NCBI GenBank assembly: GCA_001798165.1
Contig: MGRL01000118.1
Coordinates: 1-53,837, forward strand
Reading direction: 5' to 3'
Length of the DNA stretch: 53,837 bases
DNA from: Deltaproteobacteria bacterium RIFCSPHIGHO2_02_FULL_43_33
Lineage (GTDB): Bacteria > Desulfobacterota > GWC2-55-46 > UBA9637
The position numbers and the translations under genes are program-made. Shown piece after piece: positions 35,526 through 44,815 of the stretch (position 1 is its first letter; each line of letters begins with the position of its first letter). The notes beneath the pieces were generated by a model. The model made no database searches, had not been told where the DNA came from, and worked only from the letters and a program-made list of their open reading frames with translations.

Positions 35526-36676
35526 AAAAGCTCGGTATTGTTTGGGATAATAAGGTCAACAGGTGGGTGCTCCAGCGGTTTGAGCCATTGAAAAATGATA
35601 TTGATATTACAGTCTTTGTAGGGGAAAGGAATGATTACGATGTAAGACCTGTAGATTTAAATATAAAACAGTTAACTCATATTGAGGAAGCCTCGCTTGC
35701 CATACAAAAACCTTCAATAGTATATAAACGCATCTTAAAAGCCCCTTACAAGAGGATGGATTTTTACTATTTTTCCTTGCAAAAATATCTGAAAGGAGTT
35801 GATGCGGTCTACTCCTGCGATATAACCCGTTCTGCGTATACTCTGGCCAGCTTAAAGGATGAGCTTGGTTTTAAGTTACTGCTTTCATGGTGGGAGAATA
35901 TACCATACAGGGCAGTCTTTGATGAAAAGACCAGTTATCATAAAAAGCTCATTATGGAAAAGGTGGATATGTTTCTCCCTTTCACAGAAACGGCAAGAAA
36001 GATTTTGCTATTGGAAGGAGTGCCTGAAGAGAAGGTGGAGGTTGTGTACCCAGGGGTTGATTTGGAGAGGTTCAAGCCTGGCCCTAAACCAGAAGATTTG
36101 CTTACTCAGAATAATATTCCACAAAACTCATTTGTCATTTTATATGTCGGCAAACTTGTTTCATGGAAAGGCGTGCATAATCTTGTCTATACTGCCAGGG
36201 TTTTAAAAGAAAAAGGAGTCAAAGATTTTGTTGTGGCTGTTGCAGGGAAAGGCGCTCAAAAAGAGAATATGGCGAGGTTGATAAGGGAGACGAATACAGA
36301 AAGTCATTTTAGGTTTTTAGATTTTGTTTCTTATGATGAAATGCCTGATGTCCACAGAATGGCCGATGTCTTTGTGCTTCCGAGCTATCCTACAATGACA
36401 TGGCAGGAGCAGTTTGGAATGGTGCTTATAGAAGCAATGGCCTGCGGCAAGCCTGTGATTTCTACAAATTCAGGTTCAATCCCTGAAGTGATAGGAGATG
36501 CCGGGATTTTAATATCCCCTGGCAATTTTTTCCAATTGGCAGAAATTATACTTAACCTCATGAGCAATAGAGGATTTGCATTGGAAGTTGGAAATAGAGG
36601 CAGGCAAAGAGTGGAAACATATTTTGATGCGCAAAAGAATGCAATGAAATTTTATGAGGTGGTAAAAGCGCTTTAA
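35522..36676 (+). CDS. GT4 glycosyltransferase
   Basis: 384 residues. The first half has few matches to named families; the second has VVYPGVDLERFKPG, ILYVGKLVSWKGVHNL and the GT4 donor motif EQFGMVLIEAMACGKPVISTNSG with SIPEVIGDAG. Overlaps the upstream GT9 by four bases. Likely adds an outer-core or capsule sugar. Confidence 0.9.
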   Translation: MKKLGIVWDNKVNRWVLQRFEPLKNDIDITVFVGERNDYDVRPVDLNIKQLTHIEEASLAIQKPSIVYKRILKAPYKRMDFYYFSLQKYLKGVDAVYSCDITRSAYTLASLKDELGFKLLLSWWENIPYRAVFDEKTSYHKKLIMEKVDMFLPFTETARKILLLEGVPEEKVEVVYPGVDLERFKPGPKPEDLLTQNNIPQNSFVILYVGKLVSWKGVHNLVYTARVLKEKGVKDFVVAVAGKGAQKENMARLIRETNTESHFRFLDFVSYDEMPDVHRMADVFVLPSYPTMTWQEQFGMVLIEAMACGKPVISTNSGSIPEVIGDAGILISPGNFFQLAEIILNLMSNRGFALEVGNRGRQRVETYFDAQKNAMKFYEVVKAL

Positions 36677-36755
36677 CCACCCTCCCCTTAATCCCCTCCC
36701 GTCAAGGGAGGGGAAGTTCCCTCTCCCCTTGCGGGAGAGGGTCGGGGTGAGGGGG
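36677..36755. repeat. CCTCCC/GGGAGG and CCCTCTCC double-hairpin repeat
   Basis: cccctcccgtcaagggaggg then ccctctccccttgcgggaga, near-identical to 34307-34385. Confidence 0.8.
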
Positions 36756-36768
36756 ATTTTTATAACTT

Positions 36769-37746
36769 ATGCACATTGTCCACTATTATCCAAAAAAGCT
36801 TCCTGTTAAGGAATACGGCGGCATTGAAAGGGCCATTGTTTGGCTCATTAAAGGTCTCAAAGAATTTGGCCACACGGTAACCTTTATCGGGCCTGAAGGT
36901 TCAGCAATTCCTCATTGCGTAAATATCTGCGGCCCTTTTGACGGCATAGATATACCTTCTCCTCAAATGCTAAAAAAACTGTTGCCTCGCGATGCTGATA
37001 TAGTTCACTTTCACAGTGATGATAAATTTGATGGGAACTATGGTATTCCTGCAATTGTAACTGTTTATGGGTGTCGAGATAATATACATGGATTAGGCAG
37101 AAATTATTGTTTTATTTCCGATGCCCAGAGGCAATACTGGGGCTATTTTCAAAAGCCATTTATCCATATTGGGCTTGACCCTGGTGAATATATCTACAGA
37201 GAAGACAAAGACGACTACTTTCTCTTTCTTTCCCGTGTGGATTGGAAGGTTAAAGGCGTTGACTGGGCTGTAAAGGTTGCAGAAAAGACAGGCGTCAGAC
37301 TTATAATAGCAGGAAATGTTCATAGGAGGTCGTTTGTCAGCAGCTATTTCAGGGGTTATCTCAAGAAAAAACTTTCGGATAAAATTACCTATATCGGGCC
37401 GGTTGGAGGAGAATTAAAGGCAATGCTTCTTGCAAAGGCAAGGGCGTTGATATTCCCAACTCAATGGTGCGAGGCATTCGGTATTGTTACCATAGAGGCG
37501 CTGACAAGCGGAACACCGGTCATTACAACGCATAACGGTGCGATGCCTGAGATTATAGAGAACGGAAAGCATGGTTTTTTGTGCAAGGATGTTGACGAGA
37601 TGGCGGAGGCTGTAAAAAAAGTTGACAGCATTAAGCCGCAAGATTGTTTAAAACGGATTGACGAAAAATTTAATTATAAGAAGATGGCGGAAGAATATGC
37701 GAAATTATATCAATCTGTCTTGAAGAGTGGGAATAGGCTTATATGA
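36769..37746 (+). CDS. GT4 glycosyltransferase
   Basis: 325 residues. N-terminal YPKKLPVKEYGGIERAI and IVHFHSDDKF; C-terminal FLFLSRVDWKVKGVDWA, PTQWCEAFGIVTIEALTSGTP, and GAMPEIIENGKHGFL. A compact GT-B enzyme. It overlaps the following gene by four bases (ATGA). Confidence 0.9.
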   Translation: MHIVHYYPKKLPVKEYGGIERAIVWLIKGLKEFGHTVTFIGPEGSAIPHCVNICGPFDGIDIPSPQMLKKLLPRDADIVHFHSDDKFDGNYGIPAIVTVYGCRDNIHGLGRNYCFISDAQRQYWGYFQKPFIHIGLDPGEYIYREDKDDYFLFLSRVDWKVKGVDWAVKVAEKTGVRLIIAGNVHRRSFVSSYFRGYLKKKLSDKITYIGPVGGELKAMLLAKARALIFPTQWCEAFGIVTIEALTSGTPVITTHNGAMPEIIENGKHGFLCKDVDEMAEAVKKVDSIKPQDCLKRIDEKFNYKKMAEEYAKLYQSVLKSGNRLI

Positions 37747-38852
37747 AAATTCTTGTTATAGGCTCTCCCAAGAGAGACTTTCATATCGGGTTTGACATGC
37801 TTGTTTTGGGTCTTAGCAGGGCAGGTATAGCCTTTGACCATTATCCAAATATTCTTACCCAGAGCTACGGACATACAGGAACTTATCAGCTCAAGTTTGA
37901 CGATGCAGACATTTCATATCCTGAATATTGCGCTATTGTAAATAATTTAAAGAAGAAAAATTACGATTTAATTATAACCATGGTCTGCCGTGTAGATTAT
38001 AATAGAGGGAAACACGGATATCTGTCAAAAATATCACGGAAGTTTAAATACTCTCTCGCATCTAATAAATACAAGATGGGCGGCACGTTGGTTGTTGACT
38101 GGCTCAAGCAGGGCATGGAGCTGCCGCCAATCATTGTGCTTGACGACCTTGACGAGCCGTTTATCCACCCTGTTGATTATGACCTCCTCTTAAACTGTGC
38201 ACTTTATTTTAAAAGGGAATTGCCTTTTGATAGGTTTCTATGTTTTAGATTGTTTGATTCAAGACTGAGCAAGAATCAGTTAATGCCTCTGGCTGAAAAA
38301 CTAAGGCCGCTATGGACTTCGTATGATTTGAACTCAATTGCCGCATTTACAAACCTTGAGGCGTTTAAGCCATACAGCGAGCGGTATATAGATATTACAT
38401 TTCTCGGCAATACTCATTCCAGTTATAACCGTCAAAAACTATTGCCATTGCTTGACAGATTAGAGGCAAAATATAATGTAATAACTCCCAGGAGCGGCAG
38501 GCGCAGCAAACCGGAATTTTATGAATTGCTGAAACGTTCTAAAATATGCGTAAGTCCTGACGGCAGAGGATGGGATACGCCAAAGCATTATGAACTGCCT
38601 CTTTGCGGCGGGCTTTTGTTTCTTACCAGACCTACGATTGAGCTTGGAATAGGTTTCAAAGACGGCGAGAACTGTGTTTTTGTGGATAACCTTTTCAGAG
38701 ATTTTGAAGAACGCGCAGGATATTATCTGTCAAATCCAGCTTTGAGCGCTACTATTGCCAGGAACGGATACGAGTTTGCCGGAAAATATTTAAATAATAT
38801 AAAGCTGGCAGAATATGTCCTTCAAACAACAAAAGAGGCTATTGGAAAATAA
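37743..38852 (+). CDS. CgeB-like glycosyltransferase (Glyco_trans_1_2 type)
   Basis: 369 residues. The N-terminal half is not recognised (KILVIGSPKRDFHIGFDMLV). The C-terminal third matches the Glyco_trans_1_2 pattern: ICVSPDGRGWDTPKHYELPL, CGGLLFL and the NCVFVDNLFRDFEERAGYYL segment. Probably a GT-B transferase acting on the same glycan. Overlaps neighbours at both ends. Confidence 0.7.
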   Translation: MKILVIGSPKRDFHIGFDMLVLGLSRAGIAFDHYPNILTQSYGHTGTYQLKFDDADISYPEYCAIVNNLKKKNYDLIITMVCRVDYNRGKHGYLSKISRKFKYSLASNKYKMGGTLVVDWLKQGMELPPIIVLDDLDEPFIHPVDYDLLLNCALYFKRELPFDRFLCFRLFDSRLSKNQLMPLAEKLRPLWTSYDLNSIAAFTNLEAFKPYSERYIDITFLGNTHSSYNRQKLLPLLDRLEAKYNVITPRSGRRSKPEFYELLKRSKICVSPDGRGWDTPKHYELPLCGGLLFLTRPTIELGIGFKDGENCVFVDNLFRDFEERAGYYLSNPALSATIARNGYEFAGKYLNNIKLAEYVLQTTKEAIGK

Positions 38853-40156
38853 TGCCGGCTAAACGAGTTCTCATTTTAGATACAGGCAAAGAATGGGGTG
38901 GCGGGACCAACAGCCTCCTTGAACTTCTAAAAAGGTTTGTCCCCGAAGGCAGTAATCGGGGAATTGATACAAGCAAATATCATTTTACAGCCTTATTTTA
39001 TAACAACTATAAAAAGGGGAATGAGTCGGACATAAAGACGGAGATTGAGAAACTTGGGATAGATTTTTTTATTTTGGAACAACAGGGGCAATCTTTTTTG
39101 TCAAAGATGCTCAAAGAGATCATCAGGGTTCTATTCTTTTTCGGCAGAAGGCTTAAAAAATATTTCATATTCTTGATTGACTATAAATTCAGAATTGAGC
39201 CGAATGCGGTAAAGATAGCTGAGATTTTAAAGAGTCAAAACGTGAACATGCTTTATATGAACAATCAACCCTCGTCAAACCTTGAAGGCATTATAGCGGG
39301 AATGGCATTGAACCTGCCGTGCATTCAGCACTCAAGGGTAGATGTAAGATTGAATAAGGTTGAAGCGGATGCGGTAAATAATTGCATTTCAAAGGTGATA
39401 TGCGTATCAAACGGCGTCAGGGATAGCCTTGTAAGCAGCGGGGTTTTGCCTGAAAAATGTATTGTTGTTTACAACGGCATTGACCCTGATATGAAACCCA
39501 TCACTTCTGCTTCAGCAATCAAAAGGATGTATGGTATAAATGACAATGAGATTTTAATAGGCACGGTTGGTTCTCTTATAAAGAGGAAGAGGATAAATGA
39601 TTTGATTAAGGCATTGGATAAAATGCAGACGCAAGAGGGTAGCGTTGCCCTTTATGGGCAACGGAAATCATTGGGGATAAACCCCAACGTTACAACTAAA
39701 ATGGGGCAAGGGGGGATCAAGTGTATGATTGTCGGCGACGGTACTGAAAAAGAAAATCTCCAGAGAGAGGTTTTAAGAATGGGATTGCAGGACAGGGTTA
39801 TTTTTACAGGTTTTCAAACTGATGCAATTTCATACGTTAATGCCATGGACATATTTGTGCTGCCGTCTGAAAATGAGGGTCTGCCGAGGGTTATACTTGA
39901 GGCAATGCTTATGGCAAAGCCTGTGGTCGCATATAATGTAACCGGCCCTTCAGAGCTTGTTGTTGACGGTGAAACCGGATTTTTGGTTTCAGTAAAGGAG
40001 ACTGATATGTTTGCAAATGCCCTATCGAAACTTGTGGCTTCGGATAATTTGAGAAGAGGAATGGGTGAAAAGGGTAGAATGAGGGTGATAGAAAGGTTTG
40101 CAATTGATAAATATGTAAATGGCGTTAGTAATATATTTGAAGAGGTTTTAGGATAA
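38852..40156 (+). CDS. GT4 glycosyltransferase with two repeat-derived inserts
   Basis: 434 residues. RVLILDTGKEWGGGTNSLLEL at the start, KVICVSNGVRDSLV, VVYNGIDPDMKP, IGTVGSLIKRKRIND and the donor motif PSENEGLPRVILEAMLMAKPVVA. A palindrome at 38940-38962 gives PEGSNRG near residue 31, and two palindromes at 39643-39687 give a poorly conserved insert near residues 265-280. It is longer than related enzymes for this reason. Confidence 0.88.
   Translation: MPAKRVLILDTGKEWGGGTNSLLELLKRFVPEGSNRGIDTSKYHFTALFYNNYKKGNESDIKTEIEKLGIDFFILEQQGQSFLSKMLKEIIRVLFFFGRRLKKYFIFLIDYKFRIEPNAVKIAEILKSQNVNMLYMNNQPSSNLEGIIAGMALNLPCIQHSRVDVRLNKVEADAVNNCISKVICVSNGVRDSLVSSGVLPEKCIVVYNGIDPDMKPITSASAIKRMYGINDNEILIGTVGSLIKRKRINDLIKALDKMQTQEGSVALYGQRKSLGINPNVTTKMGQGGIKCMIVGDGTEKENLQREVLRMGLQDRVIFTGFQTDAISYVNAMDIFVLPSENEGLPRVILEAMLMAKPVVAYNVTGPSELVVDGETGFLVSVKETDMFANALSKLVASDNLRRGMGEKGRMRVIERFAIDKYVNGVSNIFEEVLG
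38940..38962 (+). repeat. Palindromic element inside a GT4 gene
   Basis: Arms tccccga/tcgggga around the 9-nt loop aggcagtaa. Confidence 0.75.
39643..39687 (+). repeat. Two palindromes inside the same GT4 gene
   Basis: cgttgccc/gggcaacg around tttat (39643-39663) and ttgggg/ccccaa around ataaa (39671-39687). Confidence 0.75.
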
Positions 40157-41308
40157 GTGATCTATATAATATTGACCTATCTGTTTTCACCGCTTATTTA
40201 TATCCTGCTCTTCTTTAGAAAAAATAAGACAGAACGGGTTTTAGTAATCCAGACCGCCAAGATCGGCGACCTAATCTGCTCCACGCCTGTTTTCAGGGCA
40301 ATTAAAAAGAAATATCCGGATGCGCATCTGTCTGCGCTTGTAAATCCTCTTGCCAGAGGACTGCTTGAATATAATCCGTATATAAACGAAATAATCTCTT
40401 TAGACAACGGCTTATATAAAGGATTTACAGGCAAGATGTGGCTGGCAAAACTGTTTCGTAATGGAAGGTATGATATTGCAGTGTCTCTTAACCCTAATGT
40501 TCCGTTTACCCTTGCAATGTTCTGGGGGCTTATTCCTGTAAGGGTTTCTCTTATGCCGGATCCCCGCTTAAAACCTGCTGGGACAAGTTTTTCAGGAATT
40601 ACTTATAGATTCGCATCAATGTTTTCTACTCATCTTGAAAAACATATCAGAGGCAGGCTTGTCGCAGAGACATATATGGAAATGCTGAAGGCAATTGGTA
40701 TAGGTGATAAGTATATTTCAAAAGATGTTTTTAAATCGCCTGACGCTGATGATAAAGTTGAAAAGTTTTTAAAATCCGCAATCCGCAATCCGCAATCCGC
40801 AATCAAAATCGGCCTTGCGGTTACAAGCGGAAACAGGATGAAGGAGTGGGGCGCCGAGAAAATGGCGGCCATTGCGGACAGGTTAATAAGAGAGTTAAAT
40901 ACATGCATAGTGTTTATCGGCTCTGAAAAAGACAGAGATATCTCTAATAAAATATTGAGCATTACAGGGCGCAAAGATATGATAATAGATGCGATTGGCA
41001 AGTTTAATCTCTCTGAGCTTCCAGCGCTCGTTCAACGCTTATCGCTCTTTATAGGTGTTGATACCGGAATTACCTATATGGCAGATGCATTGAATGTGCC
41101 GCTTGTTGACATTGCCGGGCCATCTGATATGGAAGACCAAAGGCCGACAGGCAGAAATGTTATAATCATACAGAAAAAAGATATTGCATGTGTTCCATGC
41201 TCTCACACATTTCATGCACCCTACGCATGCAGATACGGACATAGGGAATGTATAGCGAGTATTACCGTAGAGGAGGTTTTTGAAAGTGCTTCAGAACTTT
41301 TGGCTTAA
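40157..41308 (+). CDS. GT9 heptosyltransferase-family protein
   Basis: 383 residues, GTG start directly after the previous stop. A short hydrophobic N-terminus (MIYIILTYLFSPLIYILLF) could anchor it in the membrane. Then VLVIQTAKIGDLICSTPVFRA, GLAVTSGNRMKEWGAEKMA, the VDTGITYMADALNVPLVDIAG donor region and CVPCSHTFHAPYACRYGH. Residues about 208-216 (IRNPQSAIK) come from four atccgca heptamers at 40774-40801. Confidence 0.88.
   Translation: MIYIILTYLFSPLIYILLFFRKNKTERVLVIQTAKIGDLICSTPVFRAIKKKYPDAHLSALVNPLARGLLEYNPYINEIISLDNGLYKGFTGKMWLAKLFRNGRYDIAVSLNPNVPFTLAMFWGLIPVRVSLMPDPRLKPAGTSFSGITYRFASMFSTHLEKHIRGRLVAETYMEMLKAIGIGDKYISKDVFKSPDADDKVEKFLKSAIRNPQSAIKIGLAVTSGNRMKEWGAEKMAAIADRLIRELNTCIVFIGSEKDRDISNKILSITGRKDMIIDAIGKFNLSELPALVQRLSLFIGVDTGITYMADALNVPLVDIAGPSDMEDQRPTGRNVIIIQKKDIACVPCSHTFHAPYACRYGHRECIASITVEEVFESASELLA
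40774..40801 (+). repeat. Heptanucleotide tract inside a GT9 gene
   Basis: Four perfect atccgca units, 28 bases. Confidence 0.9.
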
Positions 41309-42605
41309 GCCTGCCCCGCACTTGATGCGGGGTTTTAATCAGGGGATTGAGGATAGGCTGTACGGGTTTATCCCACCGCTCCTTTTAATCTACATCTTTT
41401 TCCAGCCTTTTAATCATTTTGCAGGAATAAAGAATACGGCATTTATTTTAATGTCGTTGTTATTTCTCATAAAGATTACGAGGAAAGGCATAAATATTCA
41501 TTGGAAAGACAGCACCATAATAGCCCTTTTCATATTGGGGCTTGTTATCTTGATAAGCATTTTTTTGAGCAACTATGTAATTGACAGCCTAAATGCATTT
41601 AGAAAAAATTTCCTATATCAGACGGTAGCTTTTTTTGTCATAGTAACTGAATTTCATGAAGTTGAGAAACTCAAGGCCTTATTGCATACAGTTATAGTAA
41701 GCTTTATTACAGTAACACTGATTATCTTTATCAAAAACCCTCCGGCAAATCTGCTCAATATCCTTGAGGTAAAGGCGCAAAAAGAGACCTTCTTAAGGGG
41801 CTATGCCCTCAATGCGGCGTTCTATGTGCCATTTACTATAGGCTATCTTTTCAGCACAAAAGACAGGTTATCAATTAAGGCGTTCTATTGGCTTATGCTT
41901 TTGGCGGAATTTGTGCTGGTCTGGCTCTATTACAGCTCAAGGACAACGCTTGCGGCTGTTTTGGCGGCAGGTGTTATTATGATTGTAATGTCTAAAAGGT
42001 ATAAGATGCTTCTGGCAATGCTTATTGTTTTTCTTGGTGTCGGGATTATTACCTATTTTAAAAAGCCTGAGCTGCTTGAAAGACATAAAACACTGCTTTA
42101 TCCTGCTACCTACATGACTAATGAGGGCTTAAGCGGAAGGCTTGGCATATGGAAAGGCACGATTGATATGATAAAGGATAGACCGGCGCTTGGCTATGGT
42201 TATGGCTGGAAAAAGATAGCTATAGTAGCGAGAGAAGAGGGTTATTTGGAGAGATGGAAGGAAAAATGGCCTGACACCTATGATTTTTTTGAAAAAGGAG
42301 GCTATGGCAGGGCAAGCCCTCACAACTTAATTTTGCAGATACTTTTTGAGGTAGGGATATTGGGATTGCTCGCATTCATGTTGTTTTGGGCGACAGTTTT
42401 TCTCAAGACTACAGGCATCATAAAAAAAGGCTGCGCATCTGAATTGAGCTGTTTTGTAAAATATGGAGTATTGGGAGTTCTTGTGGCTTATTCAATAATA
42501 AATATTACAAATAGCCTGTGGGAAGAAACATATGGAGTCCTTACCTTTGCCCTATCTGCTATCACAGTGGTTATCTATGAACAAAATAGATGCAAAAACC
42601 ATTAA
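41286..42605 (+). CDS. O-antigen ligase-like membrane protein (Wzy_C/WaaL family)
   Basis: About 439 residues and eleven or so helices. The large periplasmic loop and catalytic region contain SSRTTLAAVLAAGV, RLGIWKGTIDMIKDRPALGYG and RASPHNLILQILFEVGILGLL, as in WaaL/Wzy proteins. Likely joins a lipid-linked polymer to the core. GTG 41286 has AGGAGG nine bases upstream; TTG 41280 is a weaker option. A palindrome (41314-41332) encodes the cytoplasmic N-terminus. Confidence 0.85.
   Translation: MLQNFWLKPAPHLMRGFNQGIEDRLYGFIPPLLLIYIFFQPFNHFAGIKNTAFILMSLLFLIKITRKGINIHWKDSTIIALFILGLVILISIFLSNYVIDSLNAFRKNFLYQTVAFFVIVTEFHEVEKLKALLHTVIVSFITVTLIIFIKNPPANLLNILEVKAQKETFLRGYALNAAFYVPFTIGYLFSTKDRLSIKAFYWLMLLAEFVLVWLYYSSRTTLAAVLAAGVIMIVMSKRYKMLLAMLIVFLGVGIITYFKKPELLERHKTLLYPATYMTNEGLSGRLGIWKGTIDMIKDRPALGYGYGWKKIAIVAREEGYLERWKEKWPDTYDFFEKGGYGRASPHNLILQILFEVGILGLLAFMLFWATVFLKTTGIIKKGCASELSCFVKYGVLGVLVAYSIINITNSLWEETYGVLTFALSAITVVIYEQNRCKNH
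41314..41332 (+). repeat. Palindrome at the start of the ligase gene
   Basis: ccccgca/tgcgggg around cttga. Confidence 0.7.
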
Positions 42606-43620
42606 AAAAATTCTCTTAATCCGCCGCGACAATATCGGCGACCTTATATGCACAACCCCTGCTATTCATGCATTGCGTGCGAGATTTTCCGAGGCAAAGA
42701 TAGGCATTCTTGTAAATAGCTATAATGCCGATGCAATAACTGATAATCCTGATATTGATGAAGTTTATGTTTATGAGAAGGCTAAGCATGTTGAAGGTAA
42801 AAGCAGATTTTCGGTTTGGTTAGCAAATCTCAAGCTTTTCTTAAAGATAAGAAAAGAAAGATATGATATAGCAATTGCATTCGGATATAGTTATTCTCCA
42901 AGCTTAGCCAGACACACTTTTCTAACCGGTTCAAAGAAGAGAATAGGATATGTACCGATTGGGAAGAAGCTGCCTTTTTACAACTTTCCTCTTGAGGAGC
43001 CATCAGCGCCAATTCATGAGGTAGCTGCCGCATTTAGACTTATTGAGCCACTTGGTATTAACGGGGAGCCGTCAAAATTTGTTTTAAGGCCAGATAATAA
43101 TGAAAGAGGAAAAGTTTTACGCTCTCTTCAATCAGAAGGCTCGGATTGCAGCAATATGGTAGCTATACACATAAGCAGCAGGAAGGAAAATAACCGTTGG
43201 CCTGCGGATAGATTTATCGAGTTTGGCAATGAATTAATAAAAAAGCATAATGTAATGCCTTTGATCCTTTGGGCGCCGGGGAGCAGTGAAAACCCATATC
43301 ACCCTGGGGATGATGAAAAGGCTGCGGAGATAGCAGAAAGGATGGATTCAAGGCCTCTTTTATATAAGACTACAAAGCTGAAGGAGCTTATTGCTGCTAT
43401 AAGCGTATGCAAATTGATAATATGCTGCGACGGCGGCGCTATGCATATTGCAGCTGCCCTTGGCAAGCCTATAGTAACGATATGGGGTTCTACTGATAAA
43501 AGGAGATGGGCGCCATGGAAGGCTGAATATATTATACTTCAAAAGAAGATTCTGGCTGATGAGGTTACTGTAGAAGAAGCGATTGCTGCATTTGGAAAAT
43601 TGTGGAACGGTTTGAGGTAA
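42577..43620 (+). CDS. GT9 heptosyltransferase-family protein
   Basis: About 347 residues from ATG 42577, overlapping the ligase by 29 bases. ILLIRRDNIGDLICTTPAIHAL, VAIHISSRKENNRW and CCDGGAMHIAAALGKPIVTIWG (donor site). Unlike the other GT9 proteins here it lacks the C-terminal CxPC cysteine motif. Its acceptor is unknown. Confidence 0.88.
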   Translation: MNKIDAKTIKKILLIRRDNIGDLICTTPAIHALRARFSEAKIGILVNSYNADAITDNPDIDEVYVYEKAKHVEGKSRFSVWLANLKLFLKIRKERYDIAIAFGYSYSPSLARHTFLTGSKKRIGYVPIGKKLPFYNFPLEEPSAPIHEVAAAFRLIEPLGINGEPSKFVLRPDNNERGKVLRSLQSEGSDCSNMVAIHISSRKENNRWPADRFIEFGNELIKKHNVMPLILWAPGSSENPYHPGDDEKAAEIAERMDSRPLLYKTTKLKELIAAISVCKLIICCDGGAMHIAAALGKPIVTIWGSTDKRRWAPWKAEYIILQKKILADEVTVEEAIAAFGKLWNGLR

Positions 43621-43624
43621 GAAA

Positions 43625-44815
43625 TTGAATATTGGTCTTATAAGGATGAAATATACGCCTTATGGAGGGGCAGAGGTCTTTGTCTCCAGATTTGTTGGCG
43701 AACTTTTGAAAAGAGGCCATACCTGCCACATATTTGCAAATAAGTGGGATATAGGTTCACGACTCACGACTCACGACTCACGACTAATATTCCATAAGAT
43801 TAAAACATTCGGCCCTTCATTTTTGCGCGTACTATCGTTTGCCATAAATAGCTATTTTGCTGTCAAAAAGGCAAGTCTTGATATTATTTTAAGTTTTGAC
43901 AGGACGCTTTATCAGGATATCTATAGGGCAGGGGATGGCTGCCATAGAGAATGGCTGATACAGAGAAGCAAGTCAGAAGTCAGAAGTCAGAAGTCAGAAG
44001 TCAGAAGAATAATAAAAAAAATAATCACTTCTTTGAACCCGCTTCATCTTACACTGCTTTACCTTGAAAAAAGGCTTTTCAAAAGCAAAAGATTGAAATT
44101 GGTAATTGCAAACTCAAAGCGGGGAAAGGATGAGATAATAAGGCATTATAAATTGCCTGAAGAAAAGATTTGTGTTATATACAACGGAATTGACTTAAAG
44201 CAATTCAACCTTGATGAAAAAGGCAAAATGAGAGCTGTTTATAGGGAACGGCTCGGAATTAAAAGCGAGACAACACTTCTGTTTGTCGGCTCTGGTTTTG
44301 AGAGAAAAGGTCTGCGGTTTCTGATAGAGGCGCTTGGTATTTTAAAGAAAGAAAGCAGGGTGGGTTCTGCCCGCCAGAAAATAGTGAAGCTGGTTGTTGT
44401 AGGAAAAGGAAAGACCGAGAAGTATCGGGAGATAGCGGACAGATGCGGTGTGGGAACGGATATAACATTTGTCGGTCCCGTGAAAGATGCGCAAAGTTAT
44501 TATTATGCCGCTGATATTTTTGTCCTTCCGTCTATCTACGAGCCTTTTAGCAATGCCTGTCTGGAGGCAATGGCAAGTGGTTTGCCTGTTATAACCTCAA
44601 GGATAAATGGGGCTTCTGAAATACTGACGGATGAAAAGGATGGAATGATTGTAGACGATCCGACTAACCCAAAAGAATTGGCTTTCAAGATTAAGCCTTT
44701 ATTGGGTGAGGAAACAAGGTTGGCAGCGGGCAAAATGGCGCAAATGGCTGTAGAGGGCTATACCATAGAAAAGAATGTAGAAAAATTTTTAAAGTTAATT
44801 GAGGAGATACAATGA
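43625..44815 (+). CDS. GT4 glycosyltransferase, WaaG-like
   Basis: 396 residues, TTG start. NIGLIRMKYTPYGGAEVFVS and DIYRAGDGCHREWL resemble the LPS glucosyltransferase I group. LLFVGSGFERKGLRFL and PSIYEPFSNACLEAMASGLPV form the donor domain. Two heptamer tracts lie inside: four tcacgac (43757-43784) and five agtcaga (43971-44005). Both encode non-conserved stretches in the N-terminal domain and would frameshift on gain or loss of one unit. Confidence 0.88.
   Translation: MNIGLIRMKYTPYGGAEVFVSRFVGELLKRGHTCHIFANKWDIGSRLTTHDSRLIFHKIKTFGPSFLRVLSFAINSYFAVKKASLDIILSFDRTLYQDIYRAGDGCHREWLIQRSKSEVRSQKSEVRRIIKKIITSLNPLHLTLLYLEKRLFKSKRLKLVIANSKRGKDEIIRHYKLPEEKICVIYNGIDLKQFNLDEKGKMRAVYRERLGIKSETTLLFVGSGFERKGLRFLIEALGILKKESRVGSARQKIVKLVVVGKGKTEKYREIADRCGVGTDITFVGPVKDAQSYYYAADIFVLPSIYEPFSNACLEAMASGLPVITSRINGASEILTDEKDGMIVDDPTNPKELAFKIKPLLGEETRLAAGKMAQMAVEGYTIEKNVEKFLKLIEEIQ
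43757..43784 (+). repeat. Heptanucleotide tract inside the WaaG-like gene, tract 1
   Basis: Four perfect tcacgac units, 28 bases. Confidence 0.9.
43971..44005 (+). repeat. Heptanucleotide tract inside the WaaG-like gene, tract 2
   Basis: Five perfect agtcaga units, 35 bases, the longest in the window. Confidence 0.95.
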
